Part shown: positions 42,883-52,563 of the stretch, in pieces
How the letters are laid out: every line of letters begins with the position of its first letter
How positions within the stretch are numbered: the stretch's first letter is position 1
NCBI RefSeq assembly: GCF_000152885.1
Contig: NZ_CH672404.1
Location: 31,273-95,272, forward strand
DNA length: 64,000 nucleotides
Reading direction: 5' to 3'
Source of the DNA: Idiomarina baltica OS145
Lineage (GTDB): Bacteria; Pseudomonadota; Gammaproteobacteria; Enterobacterales; Alteromonadaceae
Notes under the pieces: model-generated
Databases searched by the model: none
What the model was told of the DNA's origin: nothing
What the model saw: the letters and a program-made list of their open reading frames with translations, nothing else
Position numbers and translations under genes: made by a program

Positions 42883-44582
42883 ACCGTCACCCGAATGATG
42901 CCGCTGTGTTGTTGTGCGAGCGTGTCAGGCACTTTGCCTTGTTTAACCTGAAAGTCCACGCTAGCCACTTCTAATGTCGTTAAACGTTGCTCTAACTCTG
43001 GCAGTTGTTGCTGAAGATGCTGCTGCGCTGCCAACGATTCGGTATAAAATCGCACGCGCGTGCCGCCCACTTGATAACGCCCTTTAACTAACATCGGCCC
43101 CCACTGCTTGAGTTCAAAGCGCAAGTTAAATAGCCACACCGAACGGTCGGTATGTTCATCATTTTGTTCATCGGGCTCACGCTTAATCAGCAGCTCGGTA
43201 CTGGTTTCACTGAGTGGGTTCTGCGATGGCAATAGCAAGTAGAATTCCGGTTGTTGACTGGGACTATCCTGAAGCCGCATCTGGCTGCTCTGTACCGAGT
43301 TCATTGTTTGCGATAACGTGCTTAACAAGCGTTGTAACTGCGCCATCGGCTGCTGTAACAGTTGCGTATTGAGTCGTTCCCGCACCTCTGCGGTCATTGG
43401 CGTGGCGGCATCTAAACGGCGCTCACTAGCGGGATTGCGCTCAGCCGGACCGCGCATGATTTGGTCTAACACGGCCTGGCTTAAGCCTTTAGCGGCTTGC
43501 GACGAGGCACCAGACTGTTGTGTCTGTAAACGAAGGCCAAGTAACGCCACAATCAGTTTGCCGACCACACCAAATTGATGAGTAGGCTGAGGGCTTACCG
43601 GCTTCGCCGCAAACCAATCATTCACATAGCGCGTGAGTTGTTGCGGCTGAGTTAATTGCTCGGCTTGAGGGAGCTGCGCCAATACCTGATTCAATAAATT
43701 TTTTACTTCGCCCTGCTGAGGTGGCGTGGCGGCGAGGCTTTGCTGCAAAAACTGCGTCAGTTGCGCCGGCGTCATTGTTTGCGTTTGTTTGACAAAACGC
43801 CCATCAACAGCCGTCGGTTCAGCCATTGCCGCTTGCATCAGCCCACTCCGGGGTTGTGCGAGTTGCGCCGGTTCACACGTGAGTTGTTGCAGTAACGAAC
43901 GCAAAATAGCAGGGGGCATCTGCGCTATCGGTACGCGCACGTCGCTAACTACACGAGCACTGCTCTGCAACTGTAATATAAGCTGCGCTTGGTCTATCTT
44001 GACCGCGGTGAGTGTCATTGATAGTGGACTCAATGGAGTAGATGACACCGGGTTTTGCCTACTTGCGGCGACCTGCACCTGTTGGTTCAACTGTTGGCCG
44101 AGCGACTCGGTAAGCGCCTTTTGTAACGCAGGTGGTAAGTCGCGGAGCGCGATCGTGGCGCCGCTCGACGTTGTAGCCGGTGACTGAGTCGGGTTCGTCG
44201 AACTCGGCAGACGGAGGGTGGCATCGCTTTGCAGGATCCGCTCAACAAGTCGCATAACCGCAGTGTGTTGCGCCTTGGCTCCCAAAGGCGGTTGATTTTG
44301 ACCGCTTGCACGAAGCGCCAGTTGCTCAACTTGCTGTTGTATCGTAGAGGCTGTCCCAGCAGGCAACTGTAACTGAGCGTTGACTTGAGCCGCGCCAAAC
44401 GAGCGTGGCTGAGGAACCGAGCTACTGAGTTGCGAGGTGAGCGCATTAAAGAGACTTTGTCGGGCGTGTTGTTGGGCTTGGTCAACTTTGGCTAGCGGTG
44501 TGTGAGCTGACGTCTGGGCAGCCTTATCCGATGACGTCGTTAAAGACTGCATCGCTTGTTGTAATAACTGTTTAATTTGCAT
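42879..44582 (-). CDS. FliK-like hook-length control protein
   Basis: The 567-residue protein has a Gln/Ala/Ser-rich, low-complexity N-terminal two thirds and a conserved C-terminal domain (FNLRFELKQWGPMLVKGRY to RLTTLEVASVDFQVK) like FliK substrate-specificity domains. A second FliK is expected in the absent fliE-fliR block; the family placed here next to the FlhB-like gene is probably an auxiliary one. It is divergent from ccmA. Confidence 0.78.
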   Translation of the reverse strand: MQIKQLLQQAMQSLTTSSDKAAQTSAHTPLAKVDQAQQHARQSLFNALTSQLSSSVPQPRSFGAAQVNAQLQLPAGTASTIQQQVEQLALRASGQNQPPLGAKAQHTAVMRLVERILQSDATLRLPSSTNPTQSPATTSSGATIALRDLPPALQKALTESLGQQLNQQVQVAASRQNPVSSTPLSPLSMTLTAVKIDQAQLILQLQSSARVVSDVRVPIAQMPPAILRSLLQQLTCEPAQLAQPRSGLMQAAMAEPTAVDGRFVKQTQTMTPAQLTQFLQQSLAATPPQQGEVKNLLNQVLAQLPQAEQLTQPQQLTRYVNDWFAAKPVSPQPTHQFGVVGKLIVALLGLRLQTQQSGASSQAAKGLSQAVLDQIMRGPAERNPASERRLDAATPMTAEVRERLNTQLLQQPMAQLQRLLSTLSQTMNSVQSSQMRLQDSPSQQPEFYLLLPSQNPLSETSTELLIKREPDEQNDEHTDRSVWLFNLRFELKQWGPMLVKGRYQVGGTRVRFYTESLAAQQHLQQQLPELEQRLTTLEVASVDFQVKQGKVPDTLAQQHSGIIRVTV

Positions 44583-44699
44583 GACGCATTGCCCCTACCC
44601 AGATCATGAAAAGCGACCGTTTTACGTGGCTTTTTCGGCAAATATTGTGGTAAACTCGAGCCAATTTTCACATCATTTGCAGACACTATCGTAGCCTTG

Positions 44700-45386
44700 A
44701 TGAAGCATAAAACAACAGAACCTCTGCCCCGACTGCGAGCGCACGAACTTTCATCAGTTCGCGGCGGGCGTACCCTGTTTGAACACGTTTCCTTCGAGGT
44801 CCACGCGGGCGAACTTTGGCAAATCACGGGCGCCAACGGTGCTGGCAAATCAACGCTACTCAGAATGCTGGCTGGACTGATGCCAAGCAGTAGCGGTCGT
44901 ATCGAGTTTAACAACCAACCCATACAGTATGACCGTAGTGTCTATCATCAGCAACTGCTGTTTATCGGTCATAAGCCCGCAGTAAAAGCCGAGCTAACCG
45001 CCTTAGAAAACGTCTACTGGCAACGCCGCTTGAGTGGCGATAAAACAGCACAGCAAGACAGTTCCAGTGATTGGGATCTGCTCGAGACAATTGGCCTTCT
45101 GGGGCTCGAGGATGAAGTCACAGGTCGGCTTTCTGCGGGGCAACAGCGTCGTGTTGCGCTCACCCGCTTATGGCATAGCCAAGCCCCTTTATGGATACTG
45201 GACGAACCCTTTACCGCACTCGATGTAAAGGGGATCGCCATGCTACAACAGCGGTTTCAGACCCATTTAGGGCAAGGCGGCAGCATTGTAATGACCTCAC
45301 ATCAAGCATTATCGCTGGCGAGTTTAAATCCTAAGCAACGGCACCTGGGTGAGACCTACGCCAATGCCATGGGAGCACAGTCATGA
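44700..45386 (+). CDS. ccmA: Heme exporter ATPase CcmA
   Basis: CcmA is the ATPase of the CcmABCD complex, which releases holo-CcmE during cytochrome c maturation. The ATG at 44,700 follows a TTG codon. The 228-residue protein has Walker A GANGAGKSTLL, signature LSAGQQRRVAL and Walker B LWILDEPFTALD. It overlaps ccmB by 4 nt. Confidence 0.95.
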   Translation: MKHKTTEPLPRLRAHELSSVRGGRTLFEHVSFEVHAGELWQITGANGAGKSTLLRMLAGLMPSSSGRIEFNNQPIQYDRSVYHQQLLFIGHKPAVKAELTALENVYWQRRLSGDKTAQQDSSSDWDLLETIGLLGLEDEVTGRLSAGQQRRVALTRLWHSQAPLWILDEPFTALDVKGIAMLQQRFQTHLGQGGSIVMTSHQALSLASLNPKQRHLGETYANAMGAQS

Positions 45387-46057
45387 GCGCATTGCAGTTG
45401 TGGCGTTCGGTGCTCAGCAAAGATTTACGTCTCGCCGCGCGTCGGCGCTCAGATGCGATTAATCCGCTCATTTTCTTGTTGATGGTGATCACGTTATTCC
45501 CGCTGGGGGTTGGACCCGGACCCGATATACTCAGTCGTATTGCACCGGGGATCATCTGGGTGGCGGCTTTACTCGCCACACTGCTGGGTGTCGATCGCAT
45601 TTTTAAAGATGACTATGCCGACGGTTCGCTCGAACAACTGTGTTTGTTGCCACAACCCCTTGCCTTTACAGTCAGCGCAAAAATGGTTTCGCATTGGCTG
45701 TTGAGTGGATTGCCATTAGTGATACTCTCGCCGCTACTGGCATTACTGTTGAATTTACCAGGCTCAGCGTATGGCGCACTGAGTCTATCGCTGTTATTCG
45801 GTACGCCAGCACTTAGTGCCTTGGCGGCAACAGGGGCTTCGTTGACGTTGCCGTTGCAGCGCGGGAGTGCCTTAGTCAGTTTAATTTTATTGCCATTGTT
45901 TATTCCCATACTAATTTTTGCCACCTCGGCAGTCGAAAGTGCAGGAATGGGCATGGCTGTGCACGGACAGTTGGCTATTTTGGCAGCCATATCCGTATTA
46001 ACGGTAACATTAGCACCGCTGGCTGTCGCCGCGGGCGTTAGAATGAGTGTGAATTAA
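45383..46057 (+). CDS. ccmB: Heme exporter membrane protein CcmB
   Basis: CcmB is a membrane subunit of CcmABCD. The 224-residue protein has about six membrane segments and the conserved NPLIFLLMVITLFPLGVGP and FKDDYADGSLEQLCLLP. It overlaps ccmA by 4 nt and precedes ccmC by 1 nt. Confidence 0.95.
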   Translation: MSALQLWRSVLSKDLRLAARRRSDAINPLIFLLMVITLFPLGVGPGPDILSRIAPGIIWVAALLATLLGVDRIFKDDYADGSLEQLCLLPQPLAFTVSAKMVSHWLLSGLPLVILSPLLALLLNLPGSAYGALSLSLLFGTPALSALAATGASLTLPLQRGSALVSLILLPLFIPILIFATSAVESAGMGMAVHGQLAILAAISVLTVTLAPLAVAAGVRMSVN

Positions 46058-46058
46058 T

Positions 46059-46823
46059 ATGTGGCGTTGGTTACACCCTTATGCAAAACCCGAAGCGACT
46101 TACCGTCTAGTCGATAAGTTACTCCCATGGTTCGCCGGTTTGACGGTCGTCAGTTTACTCGTGGGCATGGTCTGGGGGCTTGCCTTTGCACCGTCGGACT
46201 ACCAACAGGGCGATAGCTACCGCATTATTTATATCCACGTGCCCGCCGCTATTTTCTCCATGGGTGCGTACTTTGGTATGGCAATCTGTGGTGCGATAGC
46301 GCTGATATGGCAAATTAAAACCGCTGAGTGGGCGTTACCCGCCATCGCGCCTGTCGGCGCGGCGATGACAGCGATCGCGTTGTTCACCGGTGCAATATGG
46401 GGCAAACCCATGTGGGGCACTTGGTGGGTGTGGGATGCGCGACTAACATCCGAACTTATTTTGCTGTTTTTATATGTCGGCGTCATGGCGCTGTATGCCG
46501 CTTTTGATGATGCCAGAACAGGAGCAAAAGCCGCTTCGATTCTCGCGATTGTCGGGGTCGTCAATCTGCCCATTATCCATTACTCGGTCGAGTGGTGGAA
46601 CACCTTGCATCAAGGTGCCACGATTACCAAATTAGAGCGTCCGTCGATCGCTACAAGCATGTTGTGGCCGCTGCTTATTAGTTTATTAGGTTTTATGTTA
46701 CTGACCGCGACCTTAGTGCTGATGCGTTACAAAAATCAGTTACTTAAGCACGAGCTCAATCGTCCGTGGGCACAAGCAGAGCTCGCACAAGACAGCAGCG
46801 CAGTCGTCGAGGAGGAACGCTAA
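46059..46823 (+). CDS. ccmC: Heme handling protein CcmC
   Basis: CcmC attaches heme to CcmE. The 254-residue protein has six membrane segments and the heme-handling tryptophan motif WGTWWVWDARLTSELILL, with conserved His in YIHVPAAIFSMG and in IIHYSVEWWNTLHQG. Its stop overlaps the ccmD ATG. Confidence 0.96.
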   Translation: MWRWLHPYAKPEATYRLVDKLLPWFAGLTVVSLLVGMVWGLAFAPSDYQQGDSYRIIYIHVPAAIFSMGAYFGMAICGAIALIWQIKTAEWALPAIAPVGAAMTAIALFTGAIWGKPMWGTWWVWDARLTSELILLFLYVGVMALYAAFDDARTGAKAASILAIVGVVNLPIIHYSVEWWNTLHQGATITKLERPSIATSMLWPLLISLLGFMLLTATLVLMRYKNQLLKHELNRPWAQAELAQDSSAVVEEER

Positions 46824-47032
46824 TGGCATTTTCTAGTTTTAGCGAATTTGTACACATGGGGGGCTACGGACTGTATGTGTGGTCGTCTTTTTTTCTGACT
46901 TTTTTAGTGATTGCAGGTGTTGCCTTAGAAACCAGTGTACAGCGGCGACGTTTGCAGAAGGAAAGCTTAAAAGTTCAACGTCGTAAACAGCGTCTTGCGC
47001 GTCGTTCGCTACAAGCGAGTGCTGAGGAGTAG
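46823..47032 (+). CDS. ccmD: Heme exporter small membrane protein CcmD
   Basis: The 69-residue protein has one membrane helix ([19 protein letters not shown]) after the family motif FVHMGGYG, and a basic cytoplasmic tail. The ATG at 46,823 overlaps the ccmC stop, with GAGGAG before it. It is needed to release CcmE from CcmABC. Confidence 0.93.
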   Translation: MAFSSFSEFVHMGGYGLYVWSSFFLTFLVIAGVALETSVQRRRLQKESLKVQRRKQRLARRSLQASAEE

Positions 47033-47036
47033 AGGT

Positions 47037-47519
47037 ATGAACCCGCGTCGTAAAAAACGGTTAACTTGGGTAGTAGTGCTAATTATTGGTGTTGGCACAG
47101 CCTTAGGTTTAATGCTGTATGCCATGAGCCACAGTATCAATTTATTCTATACACCGAGTGACTTTGAACAGGTCGAGGCGGGCAAGCAACCGCCCGAAGT
47201 CGGTCAACGTATGCGGATTGGCGGTATGGTCGTAGAAGGCTCCGTCAATCGTGATCCAGAAACACTCGAGGTGAGCTTTAAAGTCACCGATACCGGGCCC
47301 GAAGTGACCATTCTTTACCAAGGTATTTTGCCGGACTTATTCCGCGAGGGACAAGGTATCGTTGCTCAGGGCGAGCTTATCGCACCGCGCACGTTGCAGG
47401 CGAGTGAAGTATTGGCAAAGCATGACGAAGAGTACATGCCGCCCGACCTCGCCGAAAAAATGAAAGGCATTAAGCATGTTAATCCGAATCAACCAGCTGA
47501 GCAAAAGGAGACCCCATGA
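47037..47519 (+). CDS. ccmE: Periplasmic heme chaperone CcmE
   Basis: CcmE carries heme covalently to apocytochromes. The ATG at 47,037 is chosen over 46,995, which lies inside ccmD. The 160-residue protein has an N-terminal membrane anchor, an OB-fold domain ([20 protein letters not shown]) and the heme-binding His in [11 protein letters not shown]. Its last bases overlap ccmF by 4 nt. Confidence 0.96.
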   Translation: MNPRRKKRLTWVVVLIIGVGTALGLMLYAMSHSINLFYTPSDFEQVEAGKQPPEVGQRMRIGGMVVEGSVNRDPETLEVSFKVTDTGPEVTILYQGILPDLFREGQGIVAQGELIAPRTLQASEVLAKHDEEYMPPDLAEKMKGIKHVNPNQPAEQKETP

Positions 47520-49480
47520 TTGCTGAGCTTGGTCATCTAAGTATTGCTATCGCTTTAGCTTTTTCCGCCTTGTTGGCAGGCTATGCACTGATAGGTGCAC
47601 AACGTGGTCACGGCGGCATGATGAGCCTGTCACGACCGCTGGCGATAGGGCAGTTTGTATTTACTGCAATCGCGTTCACCTTGCTAGTCACTGCCTTCGT
47701 ACAAAATGATTTTAGCATTGCCTATGTTGCGGCAAACTCCAATACCCAACTCCCATGGTTTTACCGCATCACCGCAGTGTGGGGCTCGCATGAAGGCTCT
47801 TTCCTCCTTTGGATGCTGATGCAGGCGGGCTGGATTGCAGCCGTTGCTTTATTCTCGCGGTCAATGCCATTACCCATGGTCGCGCGCGTGTTGGGTATTT
47901 TAGGTCTTATCAGCATTGGTTTTTATTTGTTTATGCTGACAGTGTCGAACCCGTTCGACCGCAGTTTGCCGATTATTCCGGTCGACGGCAATGACCTCAA
48001 CCCATTGTTGCAAGACCCCGGCATGATTATTCATCCGCCCTTGTTGTATATGGGCTATGTCGGTTTCTCAGTGGCGTTCGCCTTTGCTATCGCGGCATTG
48101 ATGTCCGGCAAATTAGATGCGGCGTGGGCGCGTTGGTCGCGCCCTTGGACGCTCGCCGCGTGGATGTTCCTCACGGTGGGAATTGCCGTGGGTAGTTGGT
48201 GGGCGTATTACGAACTCGGCTGGGGTGGCTGGTGGTTCTGGGATCCCGTTGAAAACGCGAGCTTTATGCCATGGCTGGTAGGTACGGCACTGATCCACTC
48301 CTTAGCCGTAACCGAAAAACGCGGCAGCTTTAAATCCTGGACCGTATTACTGGCGATAGCCGCATTCAGCTTAAGCCTGCTCGGCACCTTCTTAGTACGA
48401 TCGGGCGTTTTGGTATCGGTGCATGCTTTTGCCTCCGATCCAACGCGCGGCTTATTTATACTGGTGTTGTTGGCGATCGTGATTGGTGGCTCATTGGCAC
48501 TCTATGGCTGGCGCGCTTCGCAAATGCAAGGTTACAGTCGCTATGAAGCCGCCTCGCGCGAAGTATTCTTATTAGCCAATAATGTCTTATTGATGGCGGC
48601 TATGGTGGTGGTGCTGTTAGGTACCTTGCTGCCGCTTGTTTATAAGCAACTCGGGTTAGGCTCAATCTCAATTGGCGAACCGTTCTTTAACGAACTGTAT
48701 AGCTACCTTATTGTACCTTTCGCATTGATGCTTGGCGTCGGACCCTGGATGCGCTGGCGTCGACAACCCTTAGCGCCGCTATTAAAGCCATTGTTGCTGT
48801 GTTTAGCGCTGGCGGCGCTATTAGCCGTCGTGCTCCCCAAAATTTGGGCAAATCAGATGCATCTTTGGGCGGTGCTGGGTTTGTTCCTCGCGCTATGGGT
48901 CGCTTTAGCAACCGTCACCGACGTACTGCAAAGTGTGCAACAACGGGGTGGCGATGTCAGTGCCTTGCGTCGGATTCCCGCCAGCCAGTGGGGCATGGTG
49001 CTAGGTCATATTGGCTTTGCGGTCACACTGGTGGGTGTGGCGCTGGTGTCACACTATGAAACCGAGCGCGATATTTCGATTGAGCCAGGACAAACCGTGA
49101 ATGTCGGTGAGTATGACCTGACCTTTGAGCATTTAAAACACAGAGAAGGCCCCAACTACGATTCCGATCACGGTGTGTTTACCGTGAGCGAAGACGGTGA
49201 GCGGGTCACACAGGTAGTGAGTGAAAAACGCTTTTATCGCGTGCAACGCATGAGTATGACCGAAGTCGGCCTCGATTCGGGCCTGCTGCGTGATCTCTAT
49301 GTCGCAATGGGCGAGCCGTTAGAACAAGGTCAAGGAAACCAAACCAAGTGGGCGGTGCGTTTTTACACCAAGCCCTTCGTGCGGTGGATCTGGTTAGGCG
49401 CGTTAATTATGGCAGCGGGGGGGCTTATCGCAATGGCCGATAAGCGATATCGCAAGCGTAAGCAGGGAGTTCAGGCATGA
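47516..49480 (+). CDS. ccmF: Cytochrome c heme lyase subunit CcmF
   Basis: CcmF, with CcmH and CcmI, ligates heme to apocytochromes. The 654-residue membrane protein has the WWD motif [20 protein letters not shown] and the conserved [16 protein letters not shown]. Overlaps of 4 nt on both sides join it to ccmE and ccmG. Confidence 0.97.
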   Translation: MIAELGHLSIAIALAFSALLAGYALIGAQRGHGGMMSLSRPLAIGQFVFTAIAFTLLVTAFVQNDFSIAYVAANSNTQLPWFYRITAVWGSHEGSFLLWMLMQAGWIAAVALFSRSMPLPMVARVLGILGLISIGFYLFMLTVSNPFDRSLPIIPVDGNDLNPLLQDPGMIIHPPLLYMGYVGFSVAFAFAIAALMSGKLDAAWARWSRPWTLAAWMFLTVGIAVGSWWAYYELGWGGWWFWDPVENASFMPWLVGTALIHSLAVTEKRGSFKSWTVLLAIAAFSLSLLGTFLVRSGVLVSVHAFASDPTRGLFILVLLAIVIGGSLALYGWRASQMQGYSRYEAASREVFLLANNVLLMAAMVVVLLGTLLPLVYKQLGLGSISIGEPFFNELYSYLIVPFALMLGVGPWMRWRRQPLAPLLKPLLLCLALAALLAVVLPKIWANQMHLWAVLGLFLALWVALATVTDVLQSVQQRGGDVSALRRIPASQWGMVLGHIGFAVTLVGVALVSHYETERDISIEPGQTVNVGEYDLTFEHLKHREGPNYDSDHGVFTVSEDGERVTQVVSEKRFYRVQRMSMTEVGLDSGLLRDLYVAMGEPLEQGQGNQTKWAVRFYTKPFVRWIWLGALIMAAGGLIAMADKRYRKRKQGVQA

Positions 49481-50049
49481 GTACACAAGAGACGCATAGC
49501 GCAAGTAAAAAGTGGATCGTGCTGTTTGTGCCGTTGATTCTGTTTATTGTTTTGGTGGTATTTCTGCTTAAGGGGCTCGGTAAAGATCCCACGCATCTTG
49601 AGTCGGTGTTGATTAATAAACCGGTGCCCGAGTTCAGTGCCGAGGATTTGTTTGATCCCACCACGCAACACAGTGAACAGGTACTCAAAAAGGGACCCTT
49701 ACTGTTTAACGTTTGGGCGACTTGGTGCCCCACCTGTCGCGCTGAGCATGAGTTTCTTAACGAACTTGCAGCGCAGGGCATACCTATTGTCGGGTTAAAC
49801 TACAAAGACGACTCACGCGGTAAGGCAATGGACTGGCTCAATACTCTCGGCGACCCTTACATCGTCAACCTGTACGATCCAGAAGGTAAGGTCGCCTTCG
49901 AATTCGGCGTCTATGGAGCACCAGAAACTTATTTTATCGATGCCGACGGACGTGTCCGCTATCGCCATGTGGGTGATGTGAATCCTCGCAACTGGGAGAA
50001 CCAGCTAAAAGCGATTTATCAGCAGATGGTGCAGGAGGCGAAACAATAA
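49477..50049 (+). CDS. ccmG: Thiol:disulfide oxidoreductase CcmG (DsbE)
   Basis: CcmG reduces apocytochrome cysteines before heme attachment. The 190-residue protein has an N-terminal membrane anchor and a thioredoxin fold with active site NVWATWCPTCRAEHEFL and the cis-Pro segment YGAPETYFID. It overlaps ccmF by 4 nt and ccmH by 1 nt. Confidence 0.97.
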   Translation: MSTQETHSASKKWIVLFVPLILFIVLVVFLLKGLGKDPTHLESVLINKPVPEFSAEDLFDPTTQHSEQVLKKGPLLFNVWATWCPTCRAEHEFLNELAAQGIPIVGLNYKDDSRGKAMDWLNTLGDPYIVNLYDPEGKVAFEFGVYGAPETYFIDADGRVRYRHVGDVNPRNWENQLKAIYQQMVQEAKQ

Positions 50050-50525
50050 TGCGAACCTTAACCAGCAGCGTCATCGGTGCGTTAGCATTAGTGGCGACAT
50101 TATTTAGCCTGTATGCCACCGCGCAAGCATCGATTCGTGAGCATGAGTTTGAGACCGAAGCACAGCGCCAGTTGTATCAAACGCTCACGCAAGAACTCCG
50201 ATGCCCTAAATGCCAAAACCAAAACATTGCCGATTCAAACGCGCCGCTTTCAGCTGATATGCGCGACCGCACTTACACCATGATCATGGAAGGTAAGAGT
50301 CGAGAGGAAATCATTGACTATATGGTCGCTCGTTACGGCAATTTCGTGCATTATCGTCCGCCGTTTAATTGGTACACCAGTATCCTCTGGTGGGGACCGT
50401 TGCTGATTATCGCGATCGGCATTGGCGTGGCGTGGGTAATGTCTCGCAAACGCAAGCAGCCGCTTGAGCTCTCGGCCGAAGAGCAAGAGCGACTCGAACA
50501 GTTAAGGAAGCCAGACCATGATTAA
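50049..50525 (+). CDS. ccmH: Cytochrome c maturation protein CcmH (CcmL-type)
   Basis: CcmH is a periplasmic thiol reductant in heme ligation. The 158-residue protein has a signal peptide (IGALALVATLFSLYATAQA), the redox motif LRCPKCQNQNIADSNAPL, and a C-terminal membrane helix in LWWGPLLIIAIGIGVAWVMS. This is the short CcmH; the TPR part is encoded separately as ccmI. Confidence 0.96.
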   Translation: MRTLTSSVIGALALVATLFSLYATAQASIREHEFETEAQRQLYQTLTQELRCPKCQNQNIADSNAPLSADMRDRTYTMIMEGKSREEIIDYMVARYGNFVHYRPPFNWYTSILWWGPLLIIAIGIGVAWVMSRKRKQPLELSAEEQERLEQLRKPDHD

Positions 50526-51741
50526 GTTGTATTTGGCGATGGCGGTATTGTTAATAATCGCAGTTATCATTGTTTTATTAGCGGGGCTTCGACAGCGTCG
50601 ACAAAGTGTTGACCGCGAGAGTGAAAACCGTGATTGGTACGAACAACGTCTTGCCGAGCTAGAACAAGATAAAAACAAGCAACGTATCTCGCAAGAAACG
50701 TTCGAAGAGGCGAAGCTGGAGCTCGATAAAACCTTCATTAGTGACAGTCGTGATATCGAAGGCGAAGTCACGTGGAAACGCGCCAATCCATTTATTCCTA
50801 TCGCGATTATTTTAGCGATAGCGGTTGGCTTTTACGCGATGTTTGGAAGTTGGTCTTTGCAAAAACAAGCGGATGATGCGCTTGCGCAGTTGCCCGAGTT
50901 AGGTCAACGCTTGTTGCAGGAGCAACAACAGGCCGATGTTGAATCCATGCAGACATTTGCCTTGGGCATGCGTCAAAAGCTAGCCGCAAAACCCGATGAC
51001 CCGATGGCGTGGTGGTTATACGCTGGGATCATGTCAGATTTACGTCAATTTGACCAAGCCCAACAGGCGTTTGAAAAGTCGCTGGCGTTGGCACCGAACC
51101 GAACTGGCACCTTAATTAGCTACGCGCGCTTTTTAATGTCATCGCCGACCGAAGAACGTCTGCGTAAAGCCGCCGGTATGTTGGCGCGCGTATTACAGCA
51201 GCAACCGACGCACATCGAGGCATTGTCATTGACCGGTTTTGTCGCCTATGAGCGAGGCGACTGGAAACAAGCTATTGCGGCATGGCAGCAACTAATGCCA
51301 TTGCTCGATAACGAGTCTCAGCGTAGCAATGCGGTTCAGCAGGCGATCGCCGACGCGCAGCAAAAACTGCAAGCCGCCGATCGCAGTGTCACGGTCACCG
51401 TTTCCTTAGGCGAACAAATGCGTGACCAATTACCGCAACAAGGCACCTTATTTATTTACGTCACGGCAACGCAAGGACCCCCCATGCCTGCGGCGGTTAA
51501 ACGTCTCGCCGTTAATGATTGGCCGGTGACGGTCACCTTGACCGATGCTGACTCGATGTTGCCCGATTATCGCCTGAGCGGGTTAGATCAATGGCAAGTG
51601 AAGGCGATGGTATCGCAGGACGATAAAATTGACCGTGAAGCCGGTGATCTCTTTGCCGAGCCAATGACTATAAATGCACAGCGTTCGGTAGAAGTAGCGC
51701 TGACTCTTAATCAAAAAGTAACGGAAGTAGCGAATGACTAA
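50518..51741 (+). CDS. ccmI: Cytochrome c biogenesis TPR protein CcmI
   Basis: CcmI is an apocytochrome chaperone. The 407-residue protein has two membrane segments (near 1-25 and 95-115), TPR helices (WWLYAGIMSDLRQFDQAQQA and HIEALSLTGFVAYERGDWK), and a C-terminal beta-rich domain (VSLGEQMRDQLPQQGTLFIY). It overlaps ccmH and mlaA by 8 nt each, so mlaA may be in the same transcript. Confidence 0.93.
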   Translation: MIKLYLAMAVLLIIAVIIVLLAGLRQRRQSVDRESENRDWYEQRLAELEQDKNKQRISQETFEEAKLELDKTFISDSRDIEGEVTWKRANPFIPIAIILAIAVGFYAMFGSWSLQKQADDALAQLPELGQRLLQEQQQADVESMQTFALGMRQKLAAKPDDPMAWWLYAGIMSDLRQFDQAQQAFEKSLALAPNRTGTLISYARFLMSSPTEERLRKAAGMLARVLQQQPTHIEALSLTGFVAYERGDWKQAIAAWQQLMPLLDNESQRSNAVQQAIADAQQKLQAADRSVTVTVSLGEQMRDQLPQQGTLFIYVTATQGPPMPAAVKRLAVNDWPVTVTLTDADSMLPDYRLSGLDQWQVKAMVSQDDKIDREAGDLFAEPMTINAQRSVEVALTLNQKVTEVAND

Positions 51742-52474
51742 TTGGCTTAAAACCGCACCTAAGTGGGCCTTGCTCGCCAGTACATTGGCTTTGGGTGCAT
51801 GTTCCTCACAACCAGACGACCCGTACGCCGACCCGCGTGACCCGTTTGAGGATACCAACCGTGCCGTATGGGACTTTAACCGTGAGTTAGATAAAGCGGT
51901 TATCAAGCCGGCCGCAGAAGTGTATGAAAATGTGCCTGAACCGGTGCGTAATTCACTTTATCGTGCGCTTGAGAACCTGCAAGAGCCTTGGTCATTCGTC
52001 AATAATCTGCTGCAAGGCCAGTTTACCGACGCCGGTGTCACGGCAGGGCGCTTCTTCTTTAACAGCACGATCGGCCTGCTCGGGTTACTCGATCCCGCTA
52101 CCGAAATGGGATTAACCAAACGCGAAGAAAGCTTGGGTCAAACCCTTGCCGTGTGGGGTGTGCCAAATGGTCCGTTCCTCATGCTACCCGTGTTAGGTCC
52201 GACGGTGGTTATCGACCGAGGCACTGATTGGGTGGATAGTAACTACTTTCCATATACCGAGATCAGCGATGACTGGGATATCCCGCGTTATACGGTAAAA
52301 GGCTTGTCGTTACGTTTGCGATTACGCGACCAAGAGCAAGTGTTAGAGAACTCGCTCGACCCCTATACGTTTGTAAAAGAAGCCTATTACCAAAACTGGA
52401 ACTACGAAGTTTACGACGGTAATCCGCCGCCAGACGTCGAAGCAGACGAGGCCGAGTTCACTGAGCAACCCTAG
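51734..52474 (+). CDS. mlaA: Outer-membrane lipid asymmetry lipoprotein MlaA (VacJ)
   Basis: MlaA removes mislocalised phospholipids from the outer leaflet. The 246-residue protein has a lipoprotein signal peptide ending LALGACSS, then DPFEDTNRAVWDFNRELDKA and GRFFFNSTIGLLGLLDPA, typical of the family. It overlaps ccmI by 8 nt. The acidic tail ends EADEAEFTEQP. Confidence 0.95.
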   Translation: MTNWLKTAPKWALLASTLALGACSSQPDDPYADPRDPFEDTNRAVWDFNRELDKAVIKPAAEVYENVPEPVRNSLYRALENLQEPWSFVNNLLQGQFTDAGVTAGRFFFNSTIGLLGLLDPATEMGLTKREESLGQTLAVWGVPNGPFLMLPVLGPTVVIDRGTDWVDSNYFPYTEISDDWDIPRYTVKGLSLRLRLRDQEQVLENSLDPYTFVKEAYYQNWNYEVYDGNPPPDVEADEAEFTEQP

Positions 52475-52516
52475 CTTCTCGCTATCTATCGAAAACCTCG
52501 TATTGACGCAACCCCC

Positions 52517-52550
52517 TCCTTGGACGATGCTTAAATGAATCGTCCGAGGA
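52517..52550 (+). promoter_or_regulatory. Strong hairpin in the leader of the rssB-like gene
   Basis: TCCTTGGACGAT pairs with ATCGTCCGAGGA across the 10-nt loop, one G-T pair, twelve pairs in all. The right arm holds AGGA at 52,547-52,550, thirteen nt before the ATG, so the stem could hide a weak ribosome-binding site. A small palindrome, GGTATACC (52,553-52,560), follows. No T run follows, so a classical terminator of mlaA is less likely. Confidence 0.5.
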
Positions 52551-52563
52551 TAGGTATACCTGA

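Noticed and set aside
43726..44187. 153-codon + strand frame opposite the FliK-like gene
   Set aside because: Shadow of the Gln/Ser-rich coding strand, Cys-rich and without homology or a ribosome-binding site.
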